This document shows, piece by piece, positions 54,282 through 64,000 of a stretch of 64,000 bases of DNA. This DNA comes from Babylonia areolata (taxonomy: Eukaryota; Mollusca; Gastropoda; Neogastropoda; Buccinidae). The translations under genes and the position numbers were made by a program. Location: NCBI RefSeq assembly GCF_041734735.1, contig NC_134878.1, positions 51,146,881 through 51,210,880 on the forward strand. The letters run 5' to 3'. Below the pieces are notes generated by a model, which saw only the letters and a list, made by a program, of their open reading frames with translations, had not been told where the DNA came from and did no database searches. The number at the start of each line of letters is the position of its first letter. The first letter of the stretch is position 1.

Positions 54282-56090
54282 GTGGTGGTGGTGGTGTGTC
54301 CATCGAGATCGATGATGACCATCGTTGTCATCCAGATGGGGGATGGGGGATGGGGGGAGGGTGGTGGTGGGGTGGGGGGGAAGGATGCTCATGAATCTAT
54401 CTGTGAGTGCGCAGATGGCTGAATAGTCCAATCTGCGCACGAAATGTTCGCTGACAGTTGGGGCAGACAAAGACAGGCATATCATTGTCAGGGAGCTTGT
54501 TTGCCCGTGACTTTCTGGCCTGCCTCTTCTCAACAGCTGCAGCAGTCCTGTTGGCCTCGCACAACCTGGCGCCTTTGTGCACAGCAGCGCGCCATTTGTC
54601 ACGGTCCACTGCAGATTCCTCCCAGGAGTCAGGGTTGATATCAAACGCTTTCAGAGAGACTTTCAGAGTATCTCTGAAGCGCTTCTTCTGACCTCCGTGT
54701 GATCTCTTCCCTTGTTGCAGCTCGCCATAGAAGAGCCTTTTGGGCAGCCGATGGTCTGGCATGCGCGCCACGTGTCCAGCCCAGCGAAGCTGGGACTGCA
54801 TCAGGATGGTGAAGATGCTGGGAAGGGTGGCTTTTGCGAGCACCTCTGTGTCAGGGGTCTTGTCTTGCCACTTGATGTTCAGTAGCTTCCTGAGGCATGT
54901 TGTGTGGAAGTGGTTCAGCTTCTTGGCATGTCGTTGGTACACTGTCCAAGTTTCGCAGGCGTACAGTAGTGTGGGGAGAACTACTGCTCTGTAGACCTTT
55001 AGCTTGGTCTCAAGACTAATGCCTCTTCTGTTCCAGACATTTGCATTGAGTCTACCAAAAGCTGCGCTTGCTCTTGCAATCCTGACGTTCACTTCATCGT
55101 CGATTGTCACATTTCGTGACAGTGTGCTGCCAAGGTATGTGAACCGCTCCACCGCACTGAGTCTCTGACCGTTGACTGTGATGTTGGGCTCAACGTAGGG
55201 TTTCCCTGGGGCTGGCTGATGGAGAACTTCAGTTTTCCTCGTGCTGATGGTAAGGCCGAAGTTCCTGCTGGCAGTGGCAAACTTGTCGACGCTGAGTTGC
55301 ATGTCAGCTTCAGATCCAGCGTTGAGGGCACAATCATCAGCAAACAAAAAGTCTCTGATGATGTCTGTCATGACCTTCGTTTTTGCTTGAAGCCTTCTGA
55401 GGTTTAACAGCTTGCCATCTGTTCGGTACTTTAGGCCGATTCCAACATCGCCATCTCTGAAGGCATCAGTAAGCATTGCAGAGAACATGAGGCTGAACAG
55501 CGTTGGAGCCAGGACGCAGCCTTGCTTGACACCATTTGTGACAGCAAAAGGAGCAGATGTTTCACCATTGTCCTGGACTCGAGCCTGCATGCCTTCATGG
55601 AATTGGCTGACCAAGGAAATAAATTTCCGAGGGCATCCGTACTTGGCCATGATCTTCCACAGTCCCTCTCTACTCACGGTGTCGAAGGCCTTAGTGAGGT
55701 CGACATAGGTGGAGAACAGATCAGCATTTTGCTCCTGACATTTCTCTTGCAGCTGCCTTGCAGCAAACACCATGTCAGTGGTTCCGCGCTCTTTCCGGAA
55801 TCCACATTGGCTCTCAGGCAAATGACCTTGGTCAAGGTGTGCTGTGAGGCGATTAAGTAGGATCCTGGCAAGTATCTTGCCTGCGATGGAGAGCAAGGAA
55901 ATGCCCCAATGGTTATCACAGGCTTGCCGGTTCCCCTTTCGCTTGTACAAGTGAATGATAGATGCATCTTTGAAATCCTGGGGGATTGTCTCTTCTTTCC
56001 ACATGAGTGAGTACAGCTGATGAAGCTTCTCAGTCAGCACAGTGCCTCCATCCTTGTAGACCTCTGCTGGTATGGAGTCTGATCCAGGAG
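54282..56090 (-). mobile_element. LINE copy B, 5'-truncated (endonuclease-RT-C2H2 family)
   Basis: About 1.8 kb, same subfamily as copy A and very close to it by eye. It contains only the RT and the C-terminal zinc finger, starting inside the conserved PGSDSIPAEVYKDGG block. The 3' end (left) is a (GTGGTG)n-type simple tail. It is inserted into an RNase H-type LINE fragment with a short TAGATG duplication (54276-54281 and 56091-56096). The coding frame is fully open from the truncation point to the stop at 54397-54399. Confidence 0.9.
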
Positions 56091-56136
56091 TAGATGACAG
56101 CCACTGGAGAGCATGTGTCACAGCTTCAACTTCCAT
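54397..56136 (-). pseudogene. 579-codon open frame: LINE B reverse transcriptase with foreign RNase H start
   Basis: The first 14 or so residues (MEVEAVTHALQWLS) come from the RNase H domain of another LINE. From TPGSDSIPAEVYKDGG on the protein is the RT of LINE B with CGFRKERGTTDMVFAARQLQ, NGVKQGCVLAPTLFSLMFSA, FLFADDCALNAGSEADMQLS (catalytic ADD intact), ETWTVYQRHAKKLNHFHTTC, and the terminal finger CPNCQRTFRAQIGLFSHLRT. It keeps arginine (CGA) where copy A has a stop. No endonuclease is present. The fusion is accidental: the insertion joined the frames. Expression is not indicated by anything in the sequence. Confidence 0.85.
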
Positions 56137-56137
56137 A
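56091..56137 (-). mobile_element. RNase H-type LINE fragment, right piece split by LINE B
   Basis: Minus strand: TATGGAAGTTGAAGCTGTGA, CACATGCTCTCCAGTGGCTG; matches 39825-39870 of the + copy. It carries the second TAGATG duplication. Confidence 0.78.
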
Positions 56138-57480
56138 GTCTTCTATACTGGTTGATGATTATTATGAGCTTCTTTTTGGCAAATGATATAACTTTGAAAT
56201 AATGAAATATTGATAGTCTTTTGAATTTGTTTTTCCGATCTCCTACAATGCAGTGTATTTGTTGTTTGTTTGTTTTCTTTATTATCTTATCCATTACTAT
56301 TGCTGTTTGTATAACAATTTTTACCATACGTTAGGATATGTTTCCAAAGTGTAAATAGGAAAACAAATTCAGAGTCCATCGTGTGAAGCCAGGTCTTCAA
56401 CGTAAAGATCAGTTCCAGTCATTGTCGGGCATTACCCATGGCAGCCCCCTTCAGGGAGGTTGGACCGAAAACTGACCACCTTCACCTACTTGCACCCTTC
56501 TACCTCAGGGCTGGTCTCGAGTACTGGGTCTCTTCGGAGTCTCCGAGCGGTGGTGAGGGGAACTCCTTAGCCCCAGGAAGGTGCCTAGTGTGGCCTGTCG
56601 TGAGGGGGCTCGTCCTCTGCGCGTTTTGTCTTTCTTCCCCCTCCTTTTTTCCGACACCTGCAAATCACTTACTCTTTTCTTTCTGATCATTCAGTACATC
56701 ATTCATTAGTGCTCTCTTTTTTCTCTGTGATTCATCTCTCACACCTCACACCGTCTCTTTTCTTACTGACTCATCTTTCTCATCAACCTCACTCACACTT
56801 TCTCTCCTTGGCTTGTCCGAATGGGAAAGCTGGCAGACCGAGTCTCCCTGCTTGTGACCAGGCTTCCTGCAGGACCTGCACACTATGTCTTTCACACACT
56901 CAGCTGCGTGATGATTTTGTTCCATACATTTTGAAGTTATTGACAGCATTTTAAGCAGCTTTTGTTCTCTGTGGTACACTTTTCCCGTGAAAATACTAAC
57001 TGTGATACACTTGCTATGAAAATACTAGCACTGAGAGTCGTTTTCAAGAGGACTGACGGGACAGTTATGAAAATGGTCGTCCCGTAAAAACAAACGTGTC
57101 AGTTTGTGGTCTACATCCCTGGCTCTCTCGTATTAAATGGATGAGCGGAGCTCACATCCAGCTTTTGGGAGAGCATGCTCAGTTTCATTGTCAGTGACTC
57201 ACTCCGCAAAATGAAAGGGTTCGTATTGCTAGCTGGAGCACTGTGCCTCTCAAACAGTCCCCGCACAAGCATGTGAGACCTGGCCTCTTGGTGGCAGGAT
57301 TGATCCACCACAGTCCTCCTATCTGCTGGGCGCCAACCATTGACCCCTGTCCGGCGATCTGCTCTGCAGCTAGGCACATCACTAGGACGATAGCAGGACA
57401 GCTGTTGTCTGTTGCGGGAATGTCCTTTTGCCTTTCAGAAGACTGGGTTGACACTTGCGGCCATCTTCACTTAACATTCG
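56138..57480 (-). mobile_element. Tx1-like LINE ORF1 region, decayed second copy
   Basis: The minus strand gives two zinc knuckles (CMEQNHHAAEC and CRSCRKPGHKQGDSVCQLSH, about 56980-56800) and an upstream part with LVRGLFERHSAPASNTNPFI + LRSE (about 57300-57150). This parallels LINE D ORF1 (VKGLRLRETTTQVCNTNPFI). The 56138-56690 part is AT-rich at its left and otherwise carries a GC-rich segment without a clear frame. A CAACAACAACAAC + A-run lies at 57494-57522. Frames are broken several times. Confidence 0.7.
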
Positions 57481-57986
57481 CTTCACGATATGAAACAACA
57501 ACAACAACAACAAAAAAAAAAAGAAATAACAACTAAGCAACTGCCAAAAAGGAAGTCGGCAATAAAAATGAAATTTCCAAAACTGTGAAGTGAAGCAGAA
57601 ACAAAATGTCTTCTGCTTTGGTGTTAGAGAGCACAGACAAAACACGTCCTCTCGACGTCGCCGTCGCTCACCGAATCCAAATGTGGAGATACTGTTCAGT
57701 GACAAAATTAAAGAAATTGTTTCATAACAGGATGTAGAAATAGTGTTCTTTCAGCAATAAAAGGTTGAGTTAATGCTGTTCAGTAAGAAAATCAGTGACA
57801 CTATTCAACGTCTTTCACTCGGTCACTAGCAGCATGTATCTTGTAGAGAAACGCTGCTCGATAAATCTTTAATTTTGTCACTATCAGCATTTCCAAGGCT
57901 GCTCTTAAAAATCTTTAATTTTTTTCACTAACACAGTAACAGCATGTCCGCATTTTTTTTCACCAAACGGTATCTCTGTGTTTCAG
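57481..57986 (+). other. Sodium channel intron end
   Basis: AT-rich, with a loosely repeated AATCTTTAATTTT... TCAC motif (57860-57935). Ends with the acceptor TGTGTTTCAG at 57986. Confidence 0.7.
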
Positions 57987-58904
57987 GAAGTGGAATCGGA
58001 GAAAGCCTCCAAGAGGCAACGGAAACAGGCAGTGAGTGCCTTCTACAACATGACCAAGTTGGCCACAAAGCAGAACGTTTGGGCGAGACTGATCCAAGAG
58101 AACAAGATGAAAGAGAAAGAGAAAGAGAGCCCCTTACAGAAGTTGGTCCGCATGCGTGCAGCCATCAACATCTGGCAGAAGAAGGGCCACAAGACGTCGA
58201 TTGACCGCACCCGTGTACACTTATTCGCCCCATACGCCACCCAAGATCGGTCAGCCCTGGACGTTCATCAGAATGTAGCATATTGTTACAAGAAATGGGT
58301 ATCCAAGACAATTCACTTGAAACGTAACATGAAAAGACACGAAGCCAAAATGGGGTCTTCCCAGTCAAAATTATTGCCATTGAAAGTGGGTGGCAGTGAT
58401 ACTCCTCGTTCCGCAAGTGATACCTCTTTCACTGACGACGACAAGTCACAGGAACAGTTCAGGGGCAAGACTGCAAGCTTGAAACGTGGCAGTATAATAC
58501 AAAGTGCGTTTCGGAGAATGAGCATTGGATTCAGTAACCTGCGTTCTTATCGCAACAGCCTCTTCCAGAAAAGCGCATCAGATCCGAAAGATCAGAAAAA
58601 AATGCAGACACATGAAGTTATAGGCGAGTCACAAACAGGTAGTCTGGAGGAAAAGCCCTCAGAGAGCCATGACAGGAACTTCTCACAAAACCAGACATCA
58701 GGACCAGCAGATGATGACGGTGACAGAGTTGATGAACAGTCACACATGGTCAACACTGTGTCCGCCAACAACACGGACAACGTCAATGCCCAGAACAATG
58801 AGCCGGCCTCTACCAAAACATGGCTGCTTCCTCCAGAGAAAAATCAGGGTGATAGATCGACAACACTGTCTGCCCCAGAATCCACTCCCACCGATAATAA
58901 AAAG
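57987..58904 (+). CDS. Voltage-gated sodium channel, large exon of the cytoplasmic I-II linker
   Basis: 918 bp (306 codons), phase 0 at both ends. It begins EVESEKASKRQRKQAVSAFY right after S6 of the previous exon, as the charged helical linker start does in other sodium channels. The rest is hydrophilic: MKEKEKESPLQKLVRMRAAI, then Ser/Asp/Asn-rich. Two candidate protein-kinase A sites are visible, KRGS (Ser codon at 58491) and RRMS (Ser codon at 58521); the I-II linker is the known PKA target in vertebrate channels. No transmembrane segment is present. The donor AAG|GTTGGG at 58904/58905 is chosen because the frame beyond becomes hydrophobic and unlike a linker; a later donor GAA|GTATTT at 58937 is an alternative. 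The linker sequence itself is not recognised. Confidence 0.8.
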
Positions 58905-59562
58905 GTTGGGTCTGCCACTTGTCATCAAAACATAGAAGTATTTATCTTTTTATCTTCTTTCCTGCAAAAACCAAAGGGTGGGTATTTGGGGGAATCGGGT
59001 GTCGAATTTCAGTTTGGGCAAAGGAAGATAACTTTGCGATCAATGTTTGACTGTTCTTAATTATCACCCTTCGAAGATCTTCATCTGTCTTATCATCAAG
59101 CTGGAGGTCTTTGATGTGGATGATCATATCCGTTTTGTAATGGGAAGGCCATCAGTATCCAAGACAATAACACCAATCCCCCCAAAAAAAATATATATAT
59201 ATATAAAGGAAATGCACTTTCAGCATTTACTAGCTCTTCAGAGCTAGACAAAAAGTACCAATAGAATAGCCTGTTACTGCGTGCATTGTGTGTGTGTGTG
59301 TGTAGATATGCGCGAGCAAGCACGAACGTGCATGTGTATGCACATGTGTACGAGTGAATGTGTGTGTGTGTGGTTTGCTCACACATGAATTATGTGTGTA
59401 TGTTTGAGTCCCCAAGAGGTACGAAGGTCGACTTCCAGCCTTCTTTAAAATGTGATGTTCATGAACAATCCTCCCTCCGCAACCCCGTGTCTTCCATATC
59501 TTATTACTGCCACCCCATTTCCACTCTCTTCCCCTTCACCATTATTCGGTTTTTATTTGCAG

Positions 59563-59638
59563 ATGTTCACTTCATTCTCCCAAGTTGGCCGACAGGTTCT
59601 CATTTCGGCTGTGGAACAAATGGATTACAGTAAAATGA
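59563..59638 (+). CDS. Possible further sodium channel linker exon
   Basis: A strong acceptor (pyrimidine-rich CTCTCTTCCCCTTCACC ... TTTTATTTGCAG) precedes a phase-0 open stretch, MFTSFSQVGRQVLISAVEQM + DYSKM, ending at a donor A|GTATGA (phase 1). Phase 0 fits the preceding linker exon. There is no similarity I recognise, so this is a splice-signal prediction. Confidence 0.35.
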
Positions 59639-60131
59639 GTATGAGCTTTCATATTCAGCGCACCCGCATGTCATGTGTGTGTGTGTGTGTTGCCTTTGTG
59701 AAAAAAAAATTAGTACAAGTTTACCATTTTCATCAATCAAGTCTTTAACGGAGATGTTTTGAATTGCCCATTTTCCCCTGTCATGTCAATGAAAAAAAGG
59801 TATATCAAGAGTGTATTATTTTCACCAATCATGTCGTTAACAGAGATGTTTTGAATTGGGCACTGCTTGTAAATTGATTCTTTATTGGCTGTTGTGAACT
59901 TTTCATTGAAAGATACGGGTTTAGCTGGTATTTTCATTCTTTTAAAATCCACATTTTTACTAAAGTTATGCAATGAAAACATCCGAAATGAGTTTAATGT
60001 TCAAGTTACGAATTATTTTGGACCATGGTCACGATTGGGCATATCCATGAATCTCCTCGGGACAGATATGTCCATATTTCTTTCCTTCTTTGAATCTGAA
60101 CGTTAGTTCTTTTACCCATTATAATTTTGGG
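59639..60131 (+). other. Intron, nothing recognised
   Basis: Contains a (TG)n patch at 59675-59690 and a near-repeat (CGGAGATGTTTTGAATTGCC at 59750, CAGAGATGTTTTGAATTGGG at 59841) with an approximately 91-bp period. Confidence 0.55.
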
Positions 60132-60436
60132 TTTGGTGACATTTACTGTATTATAATCAAAATGATGCAAACTGGGCATGTCGGTTTGCTTTTTGTTGGC
60201 AAAATTGGCGGCTAACTCAGATCCAAGATGCCTCTGCCAAGCCCATGCAATTCACAGCCATAAGCACTGAATCATTCCTCGGCCAACGGTTCTATAAGCT
60301 ACGTGTATTAGTTGTCTGTTCTGTTCTTGCCACAGCCGTTTAAGCGTTTGAAAAGTAATTTTCATGCATGCTTGTTTTAAGCAGTTTTCTGTGACGTTAT
60401 TGTCTCGGTATTGACGTCTTTTACATCGTTTGCTTC
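60132..60436 (+). mobile_element. DIRS-like element C, left terminus only (fossil)
   Basis: Starts TTTGGTGACATTTACTGTAT and keeps ATGATGCAAACTGGGCATGT, CGGTTTGCT and TGAATCATTCC in the same order as the left end of element A. It is diverged and older than A. It is interrupted at about 60437 by a hairpin-ended repeat; no coding part is recognisable beyond. Confidence 0.7.
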
Positions 60437-61010
60437 TGTTTTTGACTCACTTGTGTAAACAAAGTGAGTCTATGTTTTAACCCGGTGTTCGGTTGTCTGT
60501 GTGTGTGTGTGTCCGTGGTAAACTTTAACATTGACATTTTCTCTGCAAATACTTTGTCATTTGACACCAAATTAGGCATAAAAATAGGAAAAATTCAGTT
60601 CTTTCCAGTCATCTTGTTTAAAACAATATTGCACCTCTGGGATGGGCACCAAAAAAAAGAAGCCTAATTATATGCAAACTGCATTTACTGTTATATTTAT
60701 ATTTTTTGTGTTCTCTAAACATGGCACTTTGATCTGATATTCTGACACAACAAGAGCAGTCATTATTATCATTTTTTGTTCAAACAGGAACTTCTTTTGC
60801 TAAGCATGGAAGTTTTATTTATTTTGCAAAACGTTTTGGTGCAAATAGTAAAAAAGGGAAATTACTCTGTAATTAATGCTAGGGGACTTAATTTGCTTTA
60901 AACTGATCTTTCTCATCTTAAACATTACATTTTGAAATTATACTCAATACATAAAAAGCTTGGATTTTTTTTTAAGTGTATCACAAGTGAGTCTTGAAGG
61001 CCTTGCCTCT
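60437..61010 (+). repeat. GACTCACTT hairpin-ended repeat, short copy with both ends
   Basis: The left hairpin GACTCACTTGTGTAAACAAA + GTGAGTC starts at 60444; the right CACAAGTGAGTC is at 60982-60993, followed by TTGAAGGCCTTGCCTCTCTT. Relative to the 1.8-kb copy it lacks everything between AATACATAAAAAGCTTG and the terminal T-run, about 1 kb. So both ends were kept with an internal deletion, as in DNA-transposon derivatives. Confidence 0.85.
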
Positions 61011-62140
61011 CTTGTTTGTTTTGTTTTGTTTTGTTTTTTTACTTCCATGTGTAAACAGAGCCTATATAAGCCTTTTTCAGAAAATGGTGTAAATCCTGTC
61101 CCAGATCATTACTGACATACAGATGTGTTGCATGAATGCACCTGACTATCATTATTAGTGTTTTTAATTTAATACATTTCAGTCAGTATTTGACAAGTAT
61201 AAAAACTTGATATGCCACCATTTTTTTGTAGAAAATATTTGTGTTATGTGGTATGGAGGGGTTAAAATATGGCTGCCCCCACGCAGGTGGACAACTTTTG
61301 TAGGCTAAAGTAAGTGTAAAAAAGAAAAAAGTGTGATATATTTCAATTTTAGCAGTGAATTCCCTCACTCACAGAGAACCCATGATCATAAACATGCTGA
61401 TTTTAAGAATTATGAAAACACAAAATTACGTGTCCCAAAATATGATGTCATTCCAGTTACGGAGGCATAAAAGGTGCCATTCAAACTGAACGTTTACAGA
61501 AATCACCCTGTGACTGTTTTTGCTCTGGTGTGATTTCCTTTAAGAGCTGTAGGGAAACACTAGTCTGTTCCCTGCATTGAATGCAACAACACTGTACTCC
61601 CGAGTGTTGTCCAAGGTATGAGATTTCATTTTTCACTGTCATTACTGTTGCCAACGGCAAACCAAGATATAACGAGCACACAAAACATAAAATATTGAAT
61701 AATAAGATGAACATAATTCAGTGCGATTGGCAACAGAAAAGTAAGTTTTTCCTCTAAAATAAAGAAATTGTTATTCTTAACCAATGTTCTATCATTCCTG
61801 TTACCGTCATTCCCGTTACCGTCAATATCATCATTCCTGTTACCGTCATTACTATTATGAAAGGAGCAGTAACAGGAATGACATACCAATGACAAAACTA
61901 TATGAAGAAAACTAATGAAGATACCCATGACATGATTCGTGCCTTTTCACCTTGAAATTACTTTCTTTTTTCCCCCTCAGAACAGAATTTTGACGTCATA
62001 AGCTTCTTTCGGTTGATGATGACGTTTTTTTCATCATGACTACTCTCTCTCTCTCTCTCTCTCTCCATTCGTCGAATATACACACTCTGTTAACCGCATC
62101 CAGATACAAGTATTCAGTTATTCAAATACTACTTCAGTAG
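61011..62140 (+). other. Intron with a minisatellite and (CT)n
   Basis: A TTTTG-type repeat follows the previous element (61012-61040). About four copies of a 15-mer like ATTCCTGTTACCGTC lie at 61793-61850, and an inverted copy GTAACAGGAATGA at 61869-61881 can pair with TCATTCCTGTTAC at 61831. (CT)n at 62042-62065. Nothing coding. Confidence 0.7.
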
Positions 62141-62147
62141 CAAAGGT

Positions 62148-63900
62148 ATGGGCTTTTCATCAGCTGGAAAGCAAAGGAGGAACAGGGAGAGGAGGGATGC
62201 TGATCCTGAGACCAGACAGACGATCTGAAAGAGAAATACCAGGGATGAACAGGACGGTAGAAGAAGTCTGTGAAAGATATGACAAGCCAAAAACATACAG
62301 CAGCAAAACAGAAGTGGAACAAAAGTTAACAAGCTTATACAAATTGGAAGGAAATGCTTGGAAAACAATTAACACCTTCTGTACTCCCTATGGTCACAAA
62401 GGACAAAAGAACAAATGCAAGCACAACTGTAAGATCAAAATGCCGATAAGAAAAATCAGTCTTTTTAGAAAAATAAAAGCTGAAAAGGGGAGAAGATGGG
62501 TGTAGGCATACAAGAAAAGACTCCAGAGATAAAGAAATAACAGACTGAAAATCAAAGGTCTTATGCAACAAATTGCCAGTTGCAGAGAAGTAAGAAAAGC
62601 GTAAAAAGAATGACTGTCTCCTAAAAGTTGGTAAGTCAGAAGAGGGAAAATTACAACTCATGGGAAAAGTCAACCTCAGTCGCGGGAGAGATCCTCAGAA
62701 GGTACCGAGTTAGAACGCAAGCGTTTAAAGCTCTTGGAGTTGCCCAGTGGAAAAATAAAGTTAAAGAAGAAAGGGTAGCCTTTCAAGTTATATTTCATGA
62801 GGAAAAATTTGGTCAAATTCTTTTAGAGTGATGAAATCTCAAGAGTCTTGCCGGGAAAGTAAAGTATCATCACTAAATACGAAGAAAAGAAACGACGGCT
62901 GCTACATGACTGACCCGTTTGCACATTAACTAGCTATCACAGACTGAACAATATCGGGTTTACAACTTTCTAGAGACACAAACCTCTCTGGGTGATTCAT
63001 CCAAAAGCATAAAAAAGAATGACATGTTTATGCAGTATGTGTGAAAATTCTTATTTTCATGCAGAAGCATTTCATCATTCAAATAGACTTTAAACAGCTC
63101 AGTCAGATATCCTTGCCAATACAGTTGTGTGCTACACTGAAAAAAAATCAGTGAATGTATATAGAGTGCCATAATGTAAAGACAAACTTCTGCTGAAGAT
63201 TACCTGGACATGCCAGTGTCACGGAACCAGTTGAAAACTGTAACAAAGAAAGGAACTTTCAAAAATGGAAAACAAAAGGAAGTGGTACTTACTGTCAAAA
63301 CAGGAAGAAAATGGAACTGTTAGTGACATTCTTGACAAGTTGAATGACCATCTGAGAGGCTGCAGACAGCTATCAGTACAAACACTATCGGCATCTGTGG
63401 AGCAACCTGAAGCCAACTGAGTGCTTCATTCTTCTTTCAGATAATTATGTTTGCAATATGCACAAAGAGATTATGTCTGTGCATTTGGGGGCTTCTCAAG
63501 TTCAACTTACCGTGCAAACTGGATATCACTCAGTTGGCACGGACAAAACAACCGGTTTCTTTAGTTTCTGGTTCACTCAGCCATAGCCCTGCAGCAGTGT
63601 CGCCTGTTCTAAACGAGATCAAGGACAAACATCAAACAGTTGACGTAGTTCATTTATTTTGTGACAGTCACACCATTCAATGCAGACTGAGGACAAACTT
63701 TTGCCTCTTATCTACTGAAATACACGAAAAGGGTTTTAATACAGCTAATTGGAATTTCCATGAAGCAGGTCATGGGAAAGGGAATCCCGGTGGAGTTGGG
63801 TGGAAAGTTAAGAGGACTGCTTGTCAGAGAGAGCTGGAAGGATAAGACATTGTTAAGAGCAAAGCATGTTTTGACGAGCTGCTTCAAGCTGGGATATGTA
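62148..63900 (+). pseudogene. Decayed copy of an uncharacterised invertebrate protein family (HGKG motif)
   Basis: Intronless-looking remnant. N-terminus at ATG 62148: MGFSSAGKQRRNRERRDADP + ETRQT. Middle: a charged part about 62630-62830 with KALGVAQWKNKVKEERVAFQ. C-terminal core: GTVSDILDKLNDHLRGCRQL (about 63315), IMSVHLGASQVQLTVQTGYH (about 63470), then CDSHTIQCRLRTNF and FNTANWNFHEAGHGKGNPGG + VGWKVKRTA (to about 63810). From memory these blocks, in this order, are those of a large uncharacterised family in cnidarians and molluscs whose core reads SDGP-TQY-NK-NF ... WNF-EAGHGKG-DGVG. The role is unknown to me; acidic residues near SDGP and HGKG would fit a nuclease or transposase fold, which is only an inference. 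Reading frames change several times with internal stops, so it is broken. Confidence 0.6.
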
Positions 63901-64000
63901 TGATCAATGACAGTGACATCCTGAGAAGCTGGCTGACAAAACACTGAAAACAGTGACAGGTACAATGAGGATTGTTGTTGTTGTCTCGTTCGTCATATAT

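Noticed and set aside
54397-56136. Longest open frame as a host gene
   Set aside because: It is a LINE reverse transcriptase joined by insertion to a few RNase H residues of another LINE; no host gene features.
57978-59060. 360-codon frame as an independent gene
   Set aside because: Its start is an acceptor site, not an initiation codon, and the first residues continue the S6 exon in phase; it is an internal exon of the channel and the frame's end runs into the intron.

Overview
The window looks like intron-rich genomic DNA of a gastropod mollusc, probably a caenogastropod of the periwinkle type. I infer this from a divergent animal voltage-gated sodium channel gene and from SINE, LINE and DIRS families that I associate from memory with gastropods; no search was run. 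There is no bacterial-style gene layout, no rRNA, no convincing functional tRNA gene and no CRISPR array.

The only host gene I can support is one voltage-gated sodium channel alpha subunit on the + strand, running through almost the whole window as small exons in very large introns. Recognisable pieces are domain I S4 (about 15600-15680), S5 plus start of the turret (16476-16697), a turret exon (about 17728-17819), the pore loop with the domain I selectivity aspartate (23481-23625), S6 (34284-34418), a 306-codon cytoplasmic I-II linker exon (57987-58904), and a possible further linker exon (59563-59638). Intron phases agree at four of the five junctions between the first six exons; one junction (S5 to turret) does not, so an exon is probably missing there. 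S1-S3 of domain I would lie upstream of the window, or are not recognisable in it, and domains II-IV downstream.

The introns are a museum of mobile elements. Region 1-15.5 kb: a LINE fragment, an unclassified repeat, a DIRS-like tyrosine-recombinase retroelement with inverted termini and the internal complementary region (1677-7962), and a nearly whole endonuclease/RT LINE with a 13-bp target duplication (8808-12567). Region 15.5-25.8 kb: the first four exons, tRNA-derived SINEs, tandem duplications and an internally deleted pogo/Tigger-like DNA transposon. Region 25.9-34.2 kb: a second, more decayed DIRS-like element carrying a LINE insertion, a TTAA-flanked MITE and another LINE fragment. 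Region 34.4-58 kb: LINEs of at least three families on both strands, a 1.4-kb hierarchical tandem repeat, and several copies of a hairpin-ended non-autonomous repeat family, one of which split a Tx1/L1-like LINE. Region 58-64 kb: the linker exon(s), a third DIRS-like terminus interrupted by the hairpin-ended repeat, and a decayed intronless copy of an uncharacterised invertebrate protein family (62148-63900).

Best candidates for something undescribed: the hairpin-ended family bounded by GACTCACTTGTG and CACAAGTGAGTC; the decayed HGKG-motif family at the right end; the exact 19-bp duplication of a splice donor in the sodium channel gene; and the divergent channel itself.
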